NCBI GenBank assembly: GCA_030704615.1
Contig: CM060731.1
Location: 21,452,001 to 21,516,000 of the forward strand
Source: Takakia lepidozioides
Lineage: Eukaryota; Streptophyta; Takakiopsida; Takakiales; Takakiaceae
Length of the DNA stretch: 64,000 nt
Reading direction: 5' to 3'
Part shown: one piece after another, positions 23,985 through 36,750 of the stretch
Position numbering within the stretch: the stretch's first letter is position 1
Layout: each line of letters starts with the position of its first letter
Notes under the pieces: model-generated
Databases searched by the model: none
What the model was told of the DNA's origin: nothing
What the model saw: only the letters and a program-made list of their open reading frames with translations
Made by a program: the position numbers and the translations under genes

Positions 23985-25630
23985 ATGGGCTGAGAACTCA
24001 AGTTGCTCCCATAAACTTTCCAATACCAATGTGACTAATTGTAACTTAAGGCAGAGCCATTTTCATAAAACCTGCGGTCGAGCCACCATGACGCTCCTCC
24101 AATGAGATCAGGCCCTCCGACTATCCTTGCTGACGATTCTTTGTACTCATCACCACCCAACACAACTCTTATGCTGTGCTTGAATGGTCCTGACCTTCAA
24201 GTTCATCAAGTCGACCAACCATGGTCCGTGTTGCATAATTCACAACTCATAGGCTCCTTGCTCAGTAAAGCATGCCCCTGTTTTACTCTTCTTGTGTATA
24301 CATTGACACATCCGGTCTGAGGAAACTCAAGCTCCCCGACTTCCCAGATACACCTGGCATGATGTGAACAAATCGATGTAATTCTTTCACAGATCCTGTT
24401 TTCCTCCAATTTACAACGATGAGACAAATTTTCTCTGTATCTCAAATGGTGTATGGCCAGAGTTGCAGACAGCAGGTAATGTCTATCCAACAGCATCCGT
24501 AGCCTCCTTATTCTTCAAATAGCTCTATCGCAATCTTCCCTCTCTCCCGATAGCCTCTTAAGCCAAACTACAGCAATCATAGCAAAAAGGTCAACAAGTA
24601 GGAAGTAGCAATCTGCAACCATTTCAACCGCGGATCCCAGCATAACGCCACATCACAGTACCACCTCTCCGTTCAATCGTTGTACCACGCAGACTCTGCA
24701 GTGCATTTTTCACGAAGTTGCCAGATTCAGTACAATCCTAATTATGAATTTCCAGAAGGGGTACTATTAGTCTTCCACCTCAACCCTACCTCTCTGCACT
24801 GTCAAAGCAATCTTCTCGCTCTTTTCATGTCCTTAAGCTCAACACCGCCACAGACCTCCTGCTGCTGCTCCAGTGTTGATCTCACGCTCACCGATCTGAT
24901 CCATGGATCGGAAAACCACGCTAACAGCAAATCACATCAAGTTTCCCAAAACTGTGAATCTTGCCATTCTCTCTCCAAGTTCATATACCACTAGTTGTGA
25001 AATCCTTTACCTGAATTTCCCGACTTTGATGAAACCCTGTAAGACTTTATTTACAACATGTACAATGGGTGAACGTGCATATGATGTGAAGTTCCCAAAA
25101 AGGGGGGAGGAACAAGAAACAAGAGAAGAAAACAAAAAGCTATAGTAAGCTACTCAATCTTCAATCCTCCGCCTCTCCGCCTCACAGGGCGAGTACGGAC
25201 GTTCCCTCTAGGTGTTCCCTTCTGCAGTGCAGAGGCCAGAAGCTATAGTAAACTACTCAAGCAGAGCGACCCTCCCAACCATCCCAACCAACAGCCTAAA
25301 GGAGATAGGGCAAGGAGATAGGCAAAGTGTCAGGCGGAAGATGAGATGACGGAAGATGAGATGACGCGAAGCTAGCCACATCAGCCGACTTTGAGAGTGC
25401 GAAATGACAATCAAATGTTCGGACCACAAAGAGAGGAGGTCAAAATCAAAATCAAACGCACGGTGGATCCTTTACTGTCGGCCCTTTCTTTTCCCAATCT
25501 TGTTCTCCTGCTTCGTGCCCACACATCAGGGCACTCTTTGGGAACTCCATGGGAACTCATCTATTTTATTTTGTTACAATAATCAGAAATTTACAAAAAA
25601 GTGGGCCCGGCGGCACCGCCCCCACTTTCC
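23985..25630. other. 5' flank of AHK5-type gene; no other gene supported
   Basis: This presumably holds the kinase promoter and 5' UTR. A minus-strand open frame of 96 codons (24206-24496) is open but has no recognisable domain. Near 25345-25365 a short phrase, 'gatgagatgacg', is duplicated in tandem. Confidence 0.35.
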
Positions 25631-25631
25631 T

Positions 25632-25677
25632 TACATAATTATACATATATATAATTATATATATGTATAATTATGTA
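25632..25677. repeat. Perfect 46-bp AT-rich palindrome
   Basis: Bases 25632-25677 read identically on both strands, with the centre at 25654/25655 in TAATTA. Left arm: TACATAATTATACATATATATAA split as TACATAATTATACATA then TATATAA. No loop is needed. It could extrude a cruciform, or mark the centre of a collapsed inverted repeat. Confidence 0.9.
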
Positions 25678-26017
25678 TACATGTAAAATGAAAAACATAA
25701 CCGTTCTACACTTGACCAGTGCCACCGTTTGTGAGTGTAGTTAAGTTAAGTGGGGGTTGGCAGCCCTAACTTATATATTGTACTATTAATATAGTGGTTA
25801 TATATAGCACGTACTCGATTCTGCCACTTTTCAGGTCTGTTTTCCTCGGCAGAATCGTGACTTACCTTTTTTCGCGGGCATATCTGGACCTTTCTCCGCG
25901 GTCAGGCCAGCATGCCCGGTTCTGACTGCCCATGTCGGAAAAGTGTCGCCACTTTTCTGGGCAGGCATCTGAAATTTGAAATGATCTAAGTTATAAACAC
26001 TTACCACCAAATCTATC

Positions 26018-26215
26018 AACTGGATAGTGCACTATCTGCCACCCAGGTGATGCTGGGTTCAAATCTTGCTACGTTGTCGGGCCTGGTGACGTTCAGACTT
26101 CAGACCCGTGTAATATGGATTTGAGGGCCCCATGAAAGCAAGGTTGGCAGCCCCAGGCAGAATTCGTCTCTTGGCTAAGGCAATAAAGTGAATGAAGTGC
26201 AATAAAGCGCTATTG
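26018..26215 (+). mobile_element. tRNA-derived SINE, second copy
   Basis: It contains 'gatagtgcactatctgcc', a strong B box GGGTTCAAATC at 26055-26065 and 'ttgctac', in the same order as the SINE at 4480. The body continues through 'gggccccatgaaagc' to 'caataaagcgc' near 26210. The head is clear, the tail is approximate. Confidence 0.5.
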
Positions 26216-29092
26216 GAACTTTTTTCTCGAAGAGTCCAGTAGACCTAAGTAACCCAGCGGTTTTGGTAAGGCAAAGCTACCATGCCTGTCCACCGACAAA
26301 GCACCCTAGAAATAATGCGTATGAGGCAGAAGAGGAGGAGGAGGAAGAGCATGTCAAAGTAGAGGTAACTTTGGTGTCACTCCACCGCTACTAGGTAGTT
26401 TAGGTGGACACCGTGTAACAAGCAAGGCCACCCAATTGCCCAAAGCTCCCCTATAAGGAATCAAAAGTCCACTATGTACCACAATACGGGTTGACCTAGG
26501 TTGACGTAAGAGCCACATACAATTGTGCGGCGGCCTCGTGCCCTAAAATCACTCCCATCTGTTGGATGTTGCGTACAAGACACATTTCAAATGTCCTAAC
26601 GTTTGGGCAAGGCATTTGTCCACTTGTGAACTCTATCAACTAATAAGAGGTAAATTGATCATTGTTTCATATGATTAATATTCATGATTTTTATTTTTAT
26701 TATTTTTTCTTCGATATGAAGAATTATGCTGTAAAATGTCATTCTCTGTTGAAACATCTTACAATGATAAGTACATGATATAAATATGGGAGTTTATGAC
26801 AATCTGTTTGAAGAAAAAATAAAAATGTGCTTAAACATTTGTGTAAACATAACTCACTGTGTGAGACCATAAAGTTAATTGATCTTTGCAAATAATTTGA
26901 TAGGCATATTACTGTCCATGTTATATCCAAACTCTTATCATAACTTTTCTTTGGTGTACATTCATGAGTAAAATAAATAAATAAAAATTAAAAAAATTTC
27001 ATGAGTAGTAATGTAATATGTCGTATAGCTTAAACATTTAAATAAACAAGCATTTGTGAAGATTTTGTGACTATCGGGCAGATAGTCACAATGCACCGTA
27101 GAAGCAGTTTGAGCATAATACAACGAATAAGCCATGAAATCTAACAAACAATCACCAACAATGTATGTGTGATCTCATAGGTAGGATTGTAAAAAACAAA
27201 ACAAATTTGTTGAAGGAAAACAAAACATAGCATCTGGAAAAAAAAAATGTGAAGTTTGACTAGTGATTTCTTTGTATTTTTTATGCGGATAATTTTAAAG
27301 CAAATAAATTGGAATGCAAGGAACAAATGTGAAGGGATAAAACTGAAAATGATGGAATTGTATAGCTCACTCACCAGAGGATGAAAGTGGCAATAGACAG
27401 ATGAAATTTTGAATAGTCCTCTACTACAAATGTAATAATTGGGCAAGGTACATCAAGAGAAAAGCACCTCTGCATGGTGCCTTGTTAGGGAGGAGTAACA
27501 AAATTTCATCTATGAATCACTTAAAAATTTCCTTTTGATACATCCACACGAACCAGTACATATAAATTGACCAGATCATTTGACTGAGTAGTCAGCTCCC
27601 ACTTGCATCCACTCCCACTTGGGAAAGCTGACTTGAATGTCTCTTAGAACCTTCTTGTTATTCCATTCTCTTGGATCCCCATGAACCACATGGGGACAAG
27701 TATGCCATGTCATAAGCACCTTGCTAGTTTGCTAGGGATTAAAACCCCCTGCACACCATTGGGCAAACACACTGGCCATCAACAAATCCCTGGTAGGACA
27801 CTATGTCCATAATCTACTCTGAAATAAAATGCTGCTTATTTAGCATCTTAGTTTTAAAAGTGTCATTTGGCTGTGTTGTCTATGAGAGACATCACTATCA
27901 ATTAACTAGCTGGCAAGTATATTGTATATTGAAGGGGATACTTCAGAAATGGGACTTTGTGGGTCAGAGCAGGACCTCCACCGACGTTGTTGTCAAACTG
28001 CTGACGGCCAGTAGAAATAGAAAGCACCCACTTTCAACCTGCTGTGGTGCATGCAAAAGGTCAAAAGGGTTGGCTTAGGGATATCCCTTCTTGTTGACAA
28101 AACAGAAAGCAAAAGTTTACTCTCTAAGGAGTGTGAGCTTGAGTCACTACATACAGCTGTCCTGCATATCACATGGTCCACCATACAGAGTGATGAGCTC
28201 CATGAGCAGGCACAGTGGAGGAAACACTCCTTTTCCTTTAGCCTCCTTTCTTCCTAGAAGGCTCTTACTGCTTAGGCTCCCCATGTTCTAACTTACTGTT
28301 CTCCTGAACATAACTGTTCTGCCTTGGTTGTCTCCTTGGCTTGTAGGTTTTTTAGTTTCTGTCGGTGTCTGACTGTCTTTTGGGCCCTGCGTGGTCCTAC
28401 ATGACTTGACCTTGATAAACGAGACCCTGTTCTTGCAACAATAGAAATGAGTGATCAGAAAGAGGGAGATGAGGGATGTGAGTGATGCATTGAGAACAAA
28501 TAAGAGGGATATGCGGGATCAGAAAGAGAGGAAATATTTCCCCAAGCACTCCCTCAAGTGCGCTACCGAAGTACTTCACACCGTGCATCTTGACTGAAGC
28601 CTTAGCCTGGCTTAGTCCACCTTCAAACGGACTGAGAGCTTCGAGACACAAATTCACAGCTTTGCTACGTACAATACATGGTTATGCCCCGAGTCTTAGT
28701 AATACACAATCTTCTTGATCTAGTTCCAGCTGCGCTCACTTTTTTCAAGTAGTTTCACTAGGTATGATCTCAACTACTGGCTCGAAGCACAGTGTATTGG
28801 ACTGCTCTGCAAATATGTTGCAAGTGGATGGGGTTTTTGATCTGGCATGCTTAATTTGCCTGTCAAGATAACCGCCGATCCGGTTTAACAATGATTATTT
28901 CAGAAGAGAGAACTCGTAGTGCATGTTTGAATTGACCCCTCATTCACAGGTACTGATCTTCACTTCACTGTGGTGATGAGGTTGTCTTGGCACCGAAGAG
29001 GGGAAGGAGGGTAGAATCCTTACACTGGTTGCATGATTCAGAAACCCAGATTTTCGAATCACCAGTGATTGCAGTCACTCTTCCAAAAATGT
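26216..29092. other. AT-rich intergenic DNA, no supported gene
   Basis: The part from 26640 to 27450 is strongly AT-rich. Open frames here are short and show no domain. I see no recognisable transposon gene or array. Confidence 0.35.
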
Positions 29093-29099
29093 TCAGCAT

Positions 29100-29918
29100 T
29101 GTTCGGAGTCACTGGTGATCTTCCGACCGGTTTTCATGTCAAACTGCCAATTGGTTACAGTACCAGCGGCATTCAGAAGATAAAAACAAGAAAAAGTACC
29201 CTTCAATCCACCAAACTCTGCTTCACCATCTTCCTCATTTCGAGGTTTGTTGTAAAGGGTAGTGTTGGGGTTTCCACCATCCACAGTTTGCTCCGCACTT
29301 TGCCTCATGGCTTTCGCCACGGTCCAGTATCCGACTGCCGCTCTCCCACACGTTATGAAGTTCAAAGGCTTTGCCAGCCGTTGTCCAATCGCTTTTGACA
29401 AGTAGGGAACTTCTCGAGGCTTTTGCCCTGGCTCTACAGTCAGAACCCCTGGTTTGAAGATGGACAGCGAATCCCAGAGCTTTCACATCGTCCTCCAGCT
29501 GGCCTTTGATGCGGATTGCAGCAAACCACGAAGATGACGAAACCCCAGCTGCCGTAAGCAAGCAAAAGTGTGTGGACTTGGCTTCTGGGTTTGCCGCTTC
29601 CTTGTAAAGCCGGGCAACATGGAGAGGGTAATGGTGGTCGATCCGCTCAAGGTTCTGTACACTTCCCGCCTGGACTGTCGAGGTTCCCAAGGTGTACAGC
29701 CCCCAACATTTGAAAAGGTTTGCGTAGTCGTCAAGTTTATCAAAGTCGACCATGTGTTGTTCTAGCTTCTCCTTGCCGAGGCCATCGTAGGGCACAGGTC
29801 GGCGTCCGAGTGTGACAACTCGCTTGAATTTCTCTGATTGTACAAGCTCTTCCACTAGTTTCTTGCCTACCATCCCTGTCACCCATGCAAGATTCAACGA
29901 TCTGTCAAAACCCTTCAC
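29100..29918 (-). pseudogene. TIP30/HTATIP2-like short-chain dehydrogenase, frameshifted
   Basis: The minus strand encodes a Rossmann-type start (VTGMVGKKLVEELV, where the family has GATG) then VTLGRRPVP, LGTSTVQAGS, RIDHHYPLHVARLYKEA and IKGQLEDDVKALGF. This is the order of the atypical NAD(P)-binding SDRs related to human HTATIP2/TIP30. At about 29465 the frame is lost. The continuation lies in another frame as FKPGVLTVEPGQKPREV and runs to about 29120 (YWTVAKAMRQSAEQ). An indel of a few bases explains the switch. No introns interrupt the roughly 800 bp, and the first glycine of the nucleotide-binding motif is replaced. The lack of introns fits a retrocopy, though a naturally intronless gene damaged later is possible. 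The family call is from motif memory. Confidence 0.65.
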
Positions 29919-31800
29919 TATGGTGGAAAATTTCTCGACATCAGCACTTATTCGGTTGATTTATATCCGTATAAGCGAGTACACATCTGCATTCGATTCA
30001 ATTGCCTCAAATCACCCTGCCATGCATCGGATCCTCACTCCCTTGAGCGTGGTCGACGCCTCGGCGATAATGTTTGAATTTGTTCAAGCCCTATCGGGTG
30101 AAGAACTGTCACTCCTTTCCTACGGACCTTGTGAGGTGCCAAGGATGTTTGGCCGGCTACAAGGTAGGGTTCCATCTAGTAGAAGGACCCACTGGCTTAT
30201 CGAGTCCGCAAATCTCTCAGTACAACCTACAGCTCCACTTGCAGCAAACCATGGACAGATCGTCGAGAAGTCATGTGCAACTCACAGTGCGTTACTGTCT
30301 GTCAGAAAGTTGGTGACATAACCGTGGGAAAAGGAGCAACATACTCATGTACTAGTTAACATAGTTACGGCGACATTCTTCCCTGCTTCATAAAGAAGAG
30401 GGTGTGTCATGAAGGTGTCCACCTTCCTGTTATAAGAGATAGTAAGAAAAAAAGAGTTGGACTAAAAAAATTTAAGAAAAAAAAAAAAAAAAAAAAAAAG
30501 AGAAGAAGAAGACGAAGAAGAATTATCCCACCTGTGCCTCCCACGATGAATACCCAAATGCCTGCACGACCACCTCCAACTCCCTCCATAGTAAACACCG
30601 TATTGGCTAAAAATATACTTGGAGGTATAAAAGTGTACTTTTGTTGTTGGATTTTACAATAGGGTGGTGTTAACTTATGCAACATTTCGATAAATATATG
30701 TTATTTTTCAAACATGATTTAAAAAAAATTATATCATATAATCATCAAATGTGTGAATATCGAAACGTGAATATGAAAAATGACTATGAATACACATTTG
30801 AGAAAATATATCCATTCTCCATATTCATCCATTCATCAATATATACACATATATAACCTAAAATAATTAAAGTATACATTCATTCATCTATATATATATA
30901 ATAAAATATACATTCATTCAAATTAATTGTGATAAATCATAATAAAGTAACATACAAAGTGAAATACGCAAACAAAACTCATATATTGAATCATTGAATT
31001 TTATATTAAAATATACTTGATTTGGAATGTATATGAGCCAAATCATTACACTAAATAATCCTATTCGTGTTCATCAACATCAGCGGTATCTTGAACACAT
31101 GAAACTATGAGACTCATGTAATTGTTGAAACCGTACGTATAATTTACGACGGATGATAATCTCTATTTCGGTTTTTATATTGTGTCACATTTTGGTCTTT
31201 GAACTACTAGCTGTATTGTGCCACGATACAAAAACACTGTTCCAACACTGTTCAACATGGTCATTCTGATTTCCAATCGAAAACGGATAATATCGGTGGA
31301 CTTGCAATATTGGATTTTTGTCGTTTTGATGGATCCCGTACATCGTCATGGAAAACAAAGTCATCCAGATTTAACAGCCTAGGTTGAGGAGATGCTAATT
31401 GTTTGCCGTAACCGTTGATGGGAGCAATGTCGTCACCCTCTTCGTGCTGAAATCTTTGTACAGATGTAATTAGCACAACATGTTCCGATCCTCACTGTGG
31501 CAATATATGACCTTAGGCAAATGTTTGCAATACACCTTCTCCCACGACCAACCCATTGATATCCAATATTTTTACCAATATTTTTAATTATGTGCAAAAC
31601 ATATCATAAAACAATTGAAACATTAAATTTGGCAAACATCTTCAATGAATTGGGTATGTACATCCATTCATGAAGTAGAATAAAAGAATGTCATAAAAAA
31701 TATGTACATGACTCCATGTTGACAATATATTAAAATATATGTTTTTTTTAAATAGGGTACCCCTAATGTATTTATGTTATATGTAAAGGGAATTGTGTGT
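29919..31800. other. Intergenic DNA with poly(A)/GAA low complexity and AT-rich sequence
   Basis: A run of about 20 A residues passes into GAAGAA at 30478-30515. From 30660 to 31250 the sequence is very AT-rich. No gene is supported. Plus-strand frames at 29812-30321 are mostly antisense to, or flank, the broken dehydrogenase. Confidence 0.4.
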
Positions 31801-31815
31801 ACATATACCACGCCT

Positions 31816-31817
<2 letters not shown>

Positions 31818-31846
<29 letters not shown>
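31818..31846. repeat. (TA)n microsatellite
   Basis: Uninterrupted TA dinucleotides for about 29 bases. Confidence 0.9.
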
Positions 31847-31852
<6 letters not shown>

Positions 31853-32454
31853 GATAGATGATATATATAGTCCACCTTCCTACCGGAAGGCAGTAGCCCT
31901 TCGGACACCATAAGTTACGCTTGCTTCGACAACGCGTCTCTTTTTTCTTTTTAAAAAAAAACTATATATATGATTGAAATTCTATCTAGGGATGGTATAT
32001 GTGCACCTCCCATATATATTTATATATATGTTCTTCCTCTATCATGGAGAATGGGTTTGGAATTGAAAATAGGGTGGTGTGCATGCACCATTCCAAGAGG
32101 GTAGTGCATGGTCAACACCCAAGTCAAAATCGACCATATGTTCACATACAACCAAAATAAGTCACCAAAAAAGTAAGAGAACATGCTTAAAATAGACATT
32201 GGAAGGTTGAGAGATAAAATTAGAGACATTAAAAGTGACTCTCTATTTAGAGAGACTTTATCTTCAAGTTAAAGCAAATCCATTATGGGAGTACTCAACA
32301 TATATAGTAAAAGTAGGTCTAAAAGACAAATATTTAGAACTATATAAAAGTTTGGGGGTAAAGCCACAGATCAATTGTTCTTGCTGTGGGCTTCTATGGT
32401 TGGGTGAAGAGCTTTTATACAATCATCTTGTTGTTATATCTACGTCTTTTTAAC

Positions 32455-32466
32455 ATGGTATCAGAG
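32455..32466 (+). promoter_or_regulatory. LTR retrotransposon primer-binding site (tRNA-iMet)
   Basis: TGGTATCAGAGC is the standard minus-strand primer site of plant LTR retroelements. Here it directly follows 'gtctttttaaca', which would be the last bases of a 5' LTR. Confidence 0.7.
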
Positions 32467-32999
32467 CACCCGTAATATGCTTACATAAAATATCCTCTAT
32501 GTATAGTCATTCTAGAGGAAAGAGTGATCATTATCTTTGTGTCTCTCTCGCCATCTTCTCTTCGCACATACAACTACACCACAAACACTTATTATGTTCA
32601 TTTCTCATTAGTCTCCAACTCTCCAACTGCAATTCATGAAAATGACTTGGGGTCAACACGATTTGTGAAGGCGTAGTCCTTGTATCTTCGCAAGAGCATT
32701 TGGGATAGGTGTATATAATTTAGGCAAAAAAGAAAGCACCATAATTAATGTACATAGATTTGAAATTTTGAAATGTTTAATGCATTAATGATGATTATTT
32801 GTTGATTTGTCTATATTTGGGTGTAATTATAGTATTTAGAATAGGTAGTGTGGTGTGCACCCATCACTCCCACGGGTAGTGTATATACACCACCACCCAT
32901 AGTCAACAAATCTAAGGACCAACACCAATCATTTGCTCACATGTAATCAAAATGAGTCGCCAAAAGATATCATATGTTTAAATAACGCCATTTGGCGTT

Positions 33000-34320
33000 C
33001 ATGCATAGACTCACTCTAAAATACCCTCATTTTCTCTCGATAACGAGCCATTCCACAGGAAAGAAGTTGTCGTGCAGCTAAGCATCGTGCCACAATATAC
33101 ATCGTTGTTCACCATACATTCTAAGCACACAATCCTAGAAAGCTATGCCACAATGTCCTCATCAGGTGGTGGCCTATCATCTGCATGGCTATGACATGCT
33201 TCACATGCATGCATGTTATATGTCAAGAAAGAGCATGCTCCACATAAGCATCACTTGCTTGATCAACCATCCACCACAAAACTTAAGCAAAAAGAGAATG
33301 ATTACATGAGCTTCGCCTTCCCCTTCCTTGTCTTGTCACATGTTAATGTATGGTTGAAGTTGCTATGCATGCCGTGAGCCACAATCTTCTTTCTTCATGA
33401 AGACCACCTCCAATGATCTCCCACATGTGCTCCAAGCTCTTCTATACTCTAGGCTTGGTTTCACATCATCATGGATAGAATTCTCACCCACATGCTTCCT
33501 TTTGGAGTCATCTTGAGCTTTTTGATGCTCTCCAAGTGGTTGCTTTTGTTGTCTTCAAGCCCTAGCCTATGTAGCTCCTTGGCTTTTCTTCCACAACATG
33601 CACCACCTCATACACAAGGAATGAACTTGCTCACTTCACCTTCTAGCTCTCATCAAGCTTGAATTGGAAGGCACACTTGGAAAGCATGCTCCACACATGC
33701 GCCACTTGCTTGGTCAATCACTTGTTTCACTAAGAGCAATCCAAGAACTCATAGGATTAGGCAAAACACTCCCTTCTAGCGCCGCCTTCGCTTGCTTGTT
33801 TGTCAACCAAATGAAACCCCACTTGGCTTCATTTCACCATGGATAGAACAACCACTTCTTAACTTCTCTTGAGCTACTCAATGCTCCTCAAGCTACCCTT
33901 GTTGTACTTCTTCTATTCCAACCCAAGCATGTGCCGCTCTTTGGCTTCTCTTTCACACCATGAACAAGTACTAGAGTTTGCTCTTGAAACCCTAGTGTCT
34001 ATCTTCTCCACACACAAGACGCTTCTCTTGTGATGCAATAGCTCTTTTCCAAGCTCTCAAACCCTTAGTGCACATACAAACACTTACCTTGCAAAACCAT
34101 GCAAGCTTTGTGATACAAGAGCTCTCTCCTTAAGCTCTCCACCTCTATAGAACAAGTAATGCTTCTAAAACCCTAACATCCGTGTTCTCCACGTCCACAA
34201 AGATTTTCCTTTGCAACACCTGCAACATCTTGCAACACAAGAGCTCTCTACCAAGCTCTCTCCAACACACAAGTGTTAAACTAACCCTTACACTCCGCAC
34301 TCACAAGCATAAGGAGATTT
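33000..34320. other. Low-coding repeat DNA with repeated CAAGCTCTC phrases
   Basis: Phrases such as 'aagctctc' and 'gcatgctccacacatgcgcc'/'gagcatgctccacataagc' recur several times. Related 'gtgtggagcatgc' phrases occur in opposite orientation at 55235-55460. This region and the dispersed repeat at 34320-34580 are probably one element. Confidence 0.4.
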
Positions 34321-34580
34321 TCTTGTAGTGATAATGGAAGTGAACACACAATGGAAACACTCCACTCATGAATCCACTCAATCACGTAAATTAAGTTAAG
34401 CCAATGACACCTTTGCTACAGGAATCCGCCCTATAAAGCCCTCACCACACTCCCTCTTAATACCTAGAGCTATGGAGGTGGGAGAGGCTCATGGAGGCTC
34501 AACTACAAGAAGATGAGCCCTCCTCAACACTCACAAAGGGAAAACCATCCTCATGTCCCAAGTGAGGTTTGACACCTCAC
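34320..34580 (-). repeat. Dispersed repeat family, copy 2 (diverged)
   Basis: The layout is the same as at 12850-13090: 'gataatggaag', 'taagttaagccaa', a 'ggctcaact' and 'agatgagccc' end. Divergence and indels are much greater. Confidence 0.5.
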
Positions 34581-35749
34581 TTGGCATGTGAGACCAAATG
34601 AAGTCCCAACACACAAAATACAAATATAAATATCCAAAATGTCCTAGTTAACTAGAAGTAGGTAATTCTAGTTAACCATGACTAAAACTCATTATCATTG
34701 TGTCGAGCTCTTGTCGTTCTCTCTTCGATACATCTACAACTACGTCCACAAACGCTTGCTACGTTCACTAGATGTCTATAGCCGAGATCATATCAAGGTA
34801 TGTTCCACGGGATGGTTCATGTACCCAACCCCTCTCCTACCCTCTCCTATATATGTTTTTGTATTTGAAACAAAATATATAAATTCTCATATAATTCTTT
34901 GTAGGGTGGGGTAAACACACTATCTCTATTGTATTCATGTTATTTATATAGGGTAGTGTGTGTACACCACCCCTATTCACAATATATATGTACGAATATG
35001 GTGGTGTGGTGGTGTGCACACACCACCTCAGTATGGTAGTGTATACCTCTTGGAAGCCCCAAACATAAACAGTGTACTCACCTAGAACAAAGAATGTCGA
35101 ACTTCATAGGTTTCTTGCGAAGCTTAGGCTTGCCCAACCCGGCCACTACTTCGTGTGAACCAATGTTGGTGTGGTAGCAGGTTTAGGACATACCAGACTG
35201 GTCCTGGTACTAGCCCCATCACAAAACTTTCATACCGGTCTGGTCTATATAATGGTGGATGTATTTTCCTCCAACTATACTGGTATGAGTATGAGTATCA
35301 TAACCATAATACCAACTGGTATGAGATATCAATTCTTGTATCATTCCAAAGCCATTTGACTGACAAGTTTATCAAAAATCAAGTGAAAAAAATACAATAA
35401 ACATAAAATAAATATAAATAAGTACATGTATGTGCACATAAACTAGTATAGTACACATACCAGAGTAAATGAGGAAGAGGGGCGGGGGTACTGGTATGAG
35501 AAAATAGATGAACTCTGTAGGGCGAGGTGGTGACATTATCATTGGAGGAGTATCAGGACAAATTGGTATGATTATATCAAGTTGAATCTTAGGGCTACCA
35601 GAATGTGCGGTCTCAGGAATGGAAGCTATAGCCAATGAATCCATAGCTGTGGAGATGTCCGCATTGTGCGCTCTGGCAAAGAACCGGGAACAAGACTTCA
35701 GTATCGGTGTGTCATGTGATGGGAGGAAATTTGTTTAGTTTGATACAAG

Positions 35750-36663
35750 GTGGATCTAGCCCACTGTCAACCTGAGAGATTAAGAAAACTTGTCAAATCG
35801 TCAATCACGGATGTATATGAGACTTTCCGAACCTTATACGATCATCATCCAAAGTGGACTGATACAGAGCCAGGTCCGCATCCACTTTTTATTTGTGCCA
35901 TTGATGGCAATCCACGCAAGCCTAATGTGGTAATTCATTTCTTTTTGGCTCACTTGATTTGCTCTTGCTAATAAGATTCGTGTGTCTAGTATGCTTATAT
36001 CAGATTCAATCTAAGTACCTAATGTGACAAAATTTTGTGGTAGCTAATATCTAGTAGTTAATGTGATGGTGATTATATCAATCGGGTGCTTGCAGTGGTA
36101 TTCTAAAGCGTGCGTCGATTTAAAAACTGTTGCTAAATGGTTTGGTCAACTAGTGCAACAGTTGCGTGGTTGTGAGAAAGGTTTTTTCTCCAATAAAAGT
36201 GCTCATGTAACATGTGTGACTCGCCTGAACACATTGGGTGTACCTGCTCACATTGGAAAGAACCTTACTGGCCATAATTCTGTTGATGGTTACATGAGGT
36301 ATGACATGGAGAATGACGAATTAATGCAGAGGGTTCTACAAAATATAGTTTCTTGTGAGCCAGGAACCGGCAGTGATGTTAGCTGGAGTGCGGCAATGGA
36401 ATATGAACAGGGATTAGAAGCTCGGAAGGATAAGGGAAAAATAGTAGTAGAATCTTCTGCAAATTGCAATGCTCTTCTGGTTTCTGGTGATCATTTGATG
36501 GATGCAGAAGGCGGATCAAATTGTACGAATGATTTGCCCAAGACGAGACAAGGTTGGTTTCTCCAAGTGGTGCAAACTCTCAAGTGACTGATGATGAATT
36601 CTGGACTTTGAAGAAAATTTGGCAGCTATCGATCGTGTTATAGAGCGCAAGATGAATTCTAAC
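35750..36663 (+). pseudogene. Crypton-type (DUF3504) tyrosine recombinase fragment, copy A
   Basis: Exon 1 ends HPLFICAIDGNPRKPNVV at about 35931 (gtaatt donor). Exon 2 starts after ttgcag at about 36096 with WYSKACVDLKTVAKWFGQL, and includes FFSNKSAHVTCVTRL, GVPAHIGKNLTGH and SVDGYMRY. These fit the C-terminal catalytic part of Crypton/DUF3504 tyrosine recombinases: the NHS-like block, then TGH and the final Tyr (Y in GYMRY). The usual Arg of the S-R-T block is not seen (SAHVT), so catalysis is doubtful. Such domains were domesticated in animal ZMYM and KCTD1 genes, and mobile relatives occur in plants. The N-terminal half is absent. The next host exon begins only about 90 bp downstream. Confidence 0.6.
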
Positions 36664-36750
36664 AAAAATAAAAATAAAAATCACTGGCCACTCTCATCCT
36701 CAACAAATGCAAGATTGCAAGATTGATACTAGTTGGTAACCCGCAAGTAG

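Larger units (their letters stand above)
31740..35050. mobile_element. Degenerate copia-type LTR element debris with repeated GTGTGCAC palindromes
   Basis: At 32455-32466 the sequence TGGTATCAGAGC is the classical primer-binding site complementary to plant initiator tRNA-Met, right after a candidate LTR end. The sequence after it (32528-32620) resembles 34690-34790 ('cattatcattgtgtcg', 'ctacgtccacaaacgcttgct'), so parts of two copies are present. Short palindrome-like motifs of the type GTGTGTACACCACCC recur near 31797, 32085, 32855, 32880, 34956 and 35005. No intact polymerase is seen. Boundaries are approximate. Confidence 0.5.

Noticed and set aside
28397-28657. Minus-strand 86-residue frame
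   Set aside because: No domain, no splice context and no repeat link. Likely chance.
30402-30662. Lys/Arg-rich plus-strand frame
   Set aside because: Composition is explained by the poly(A)/GAA low-complexity run.
33471-33846. Plus-strand short frames rich in Leu, Ser and His
   Set aside because: They lie in repeat DNA with CAAGCTCTC phrases and show no domain.
35372-35644. Minus-strand 90-residue frame with hydrophobic end
   Set aside because: It covers DNA with repeated 'ggtatgag' phrases, and no family or expression signal is visible.
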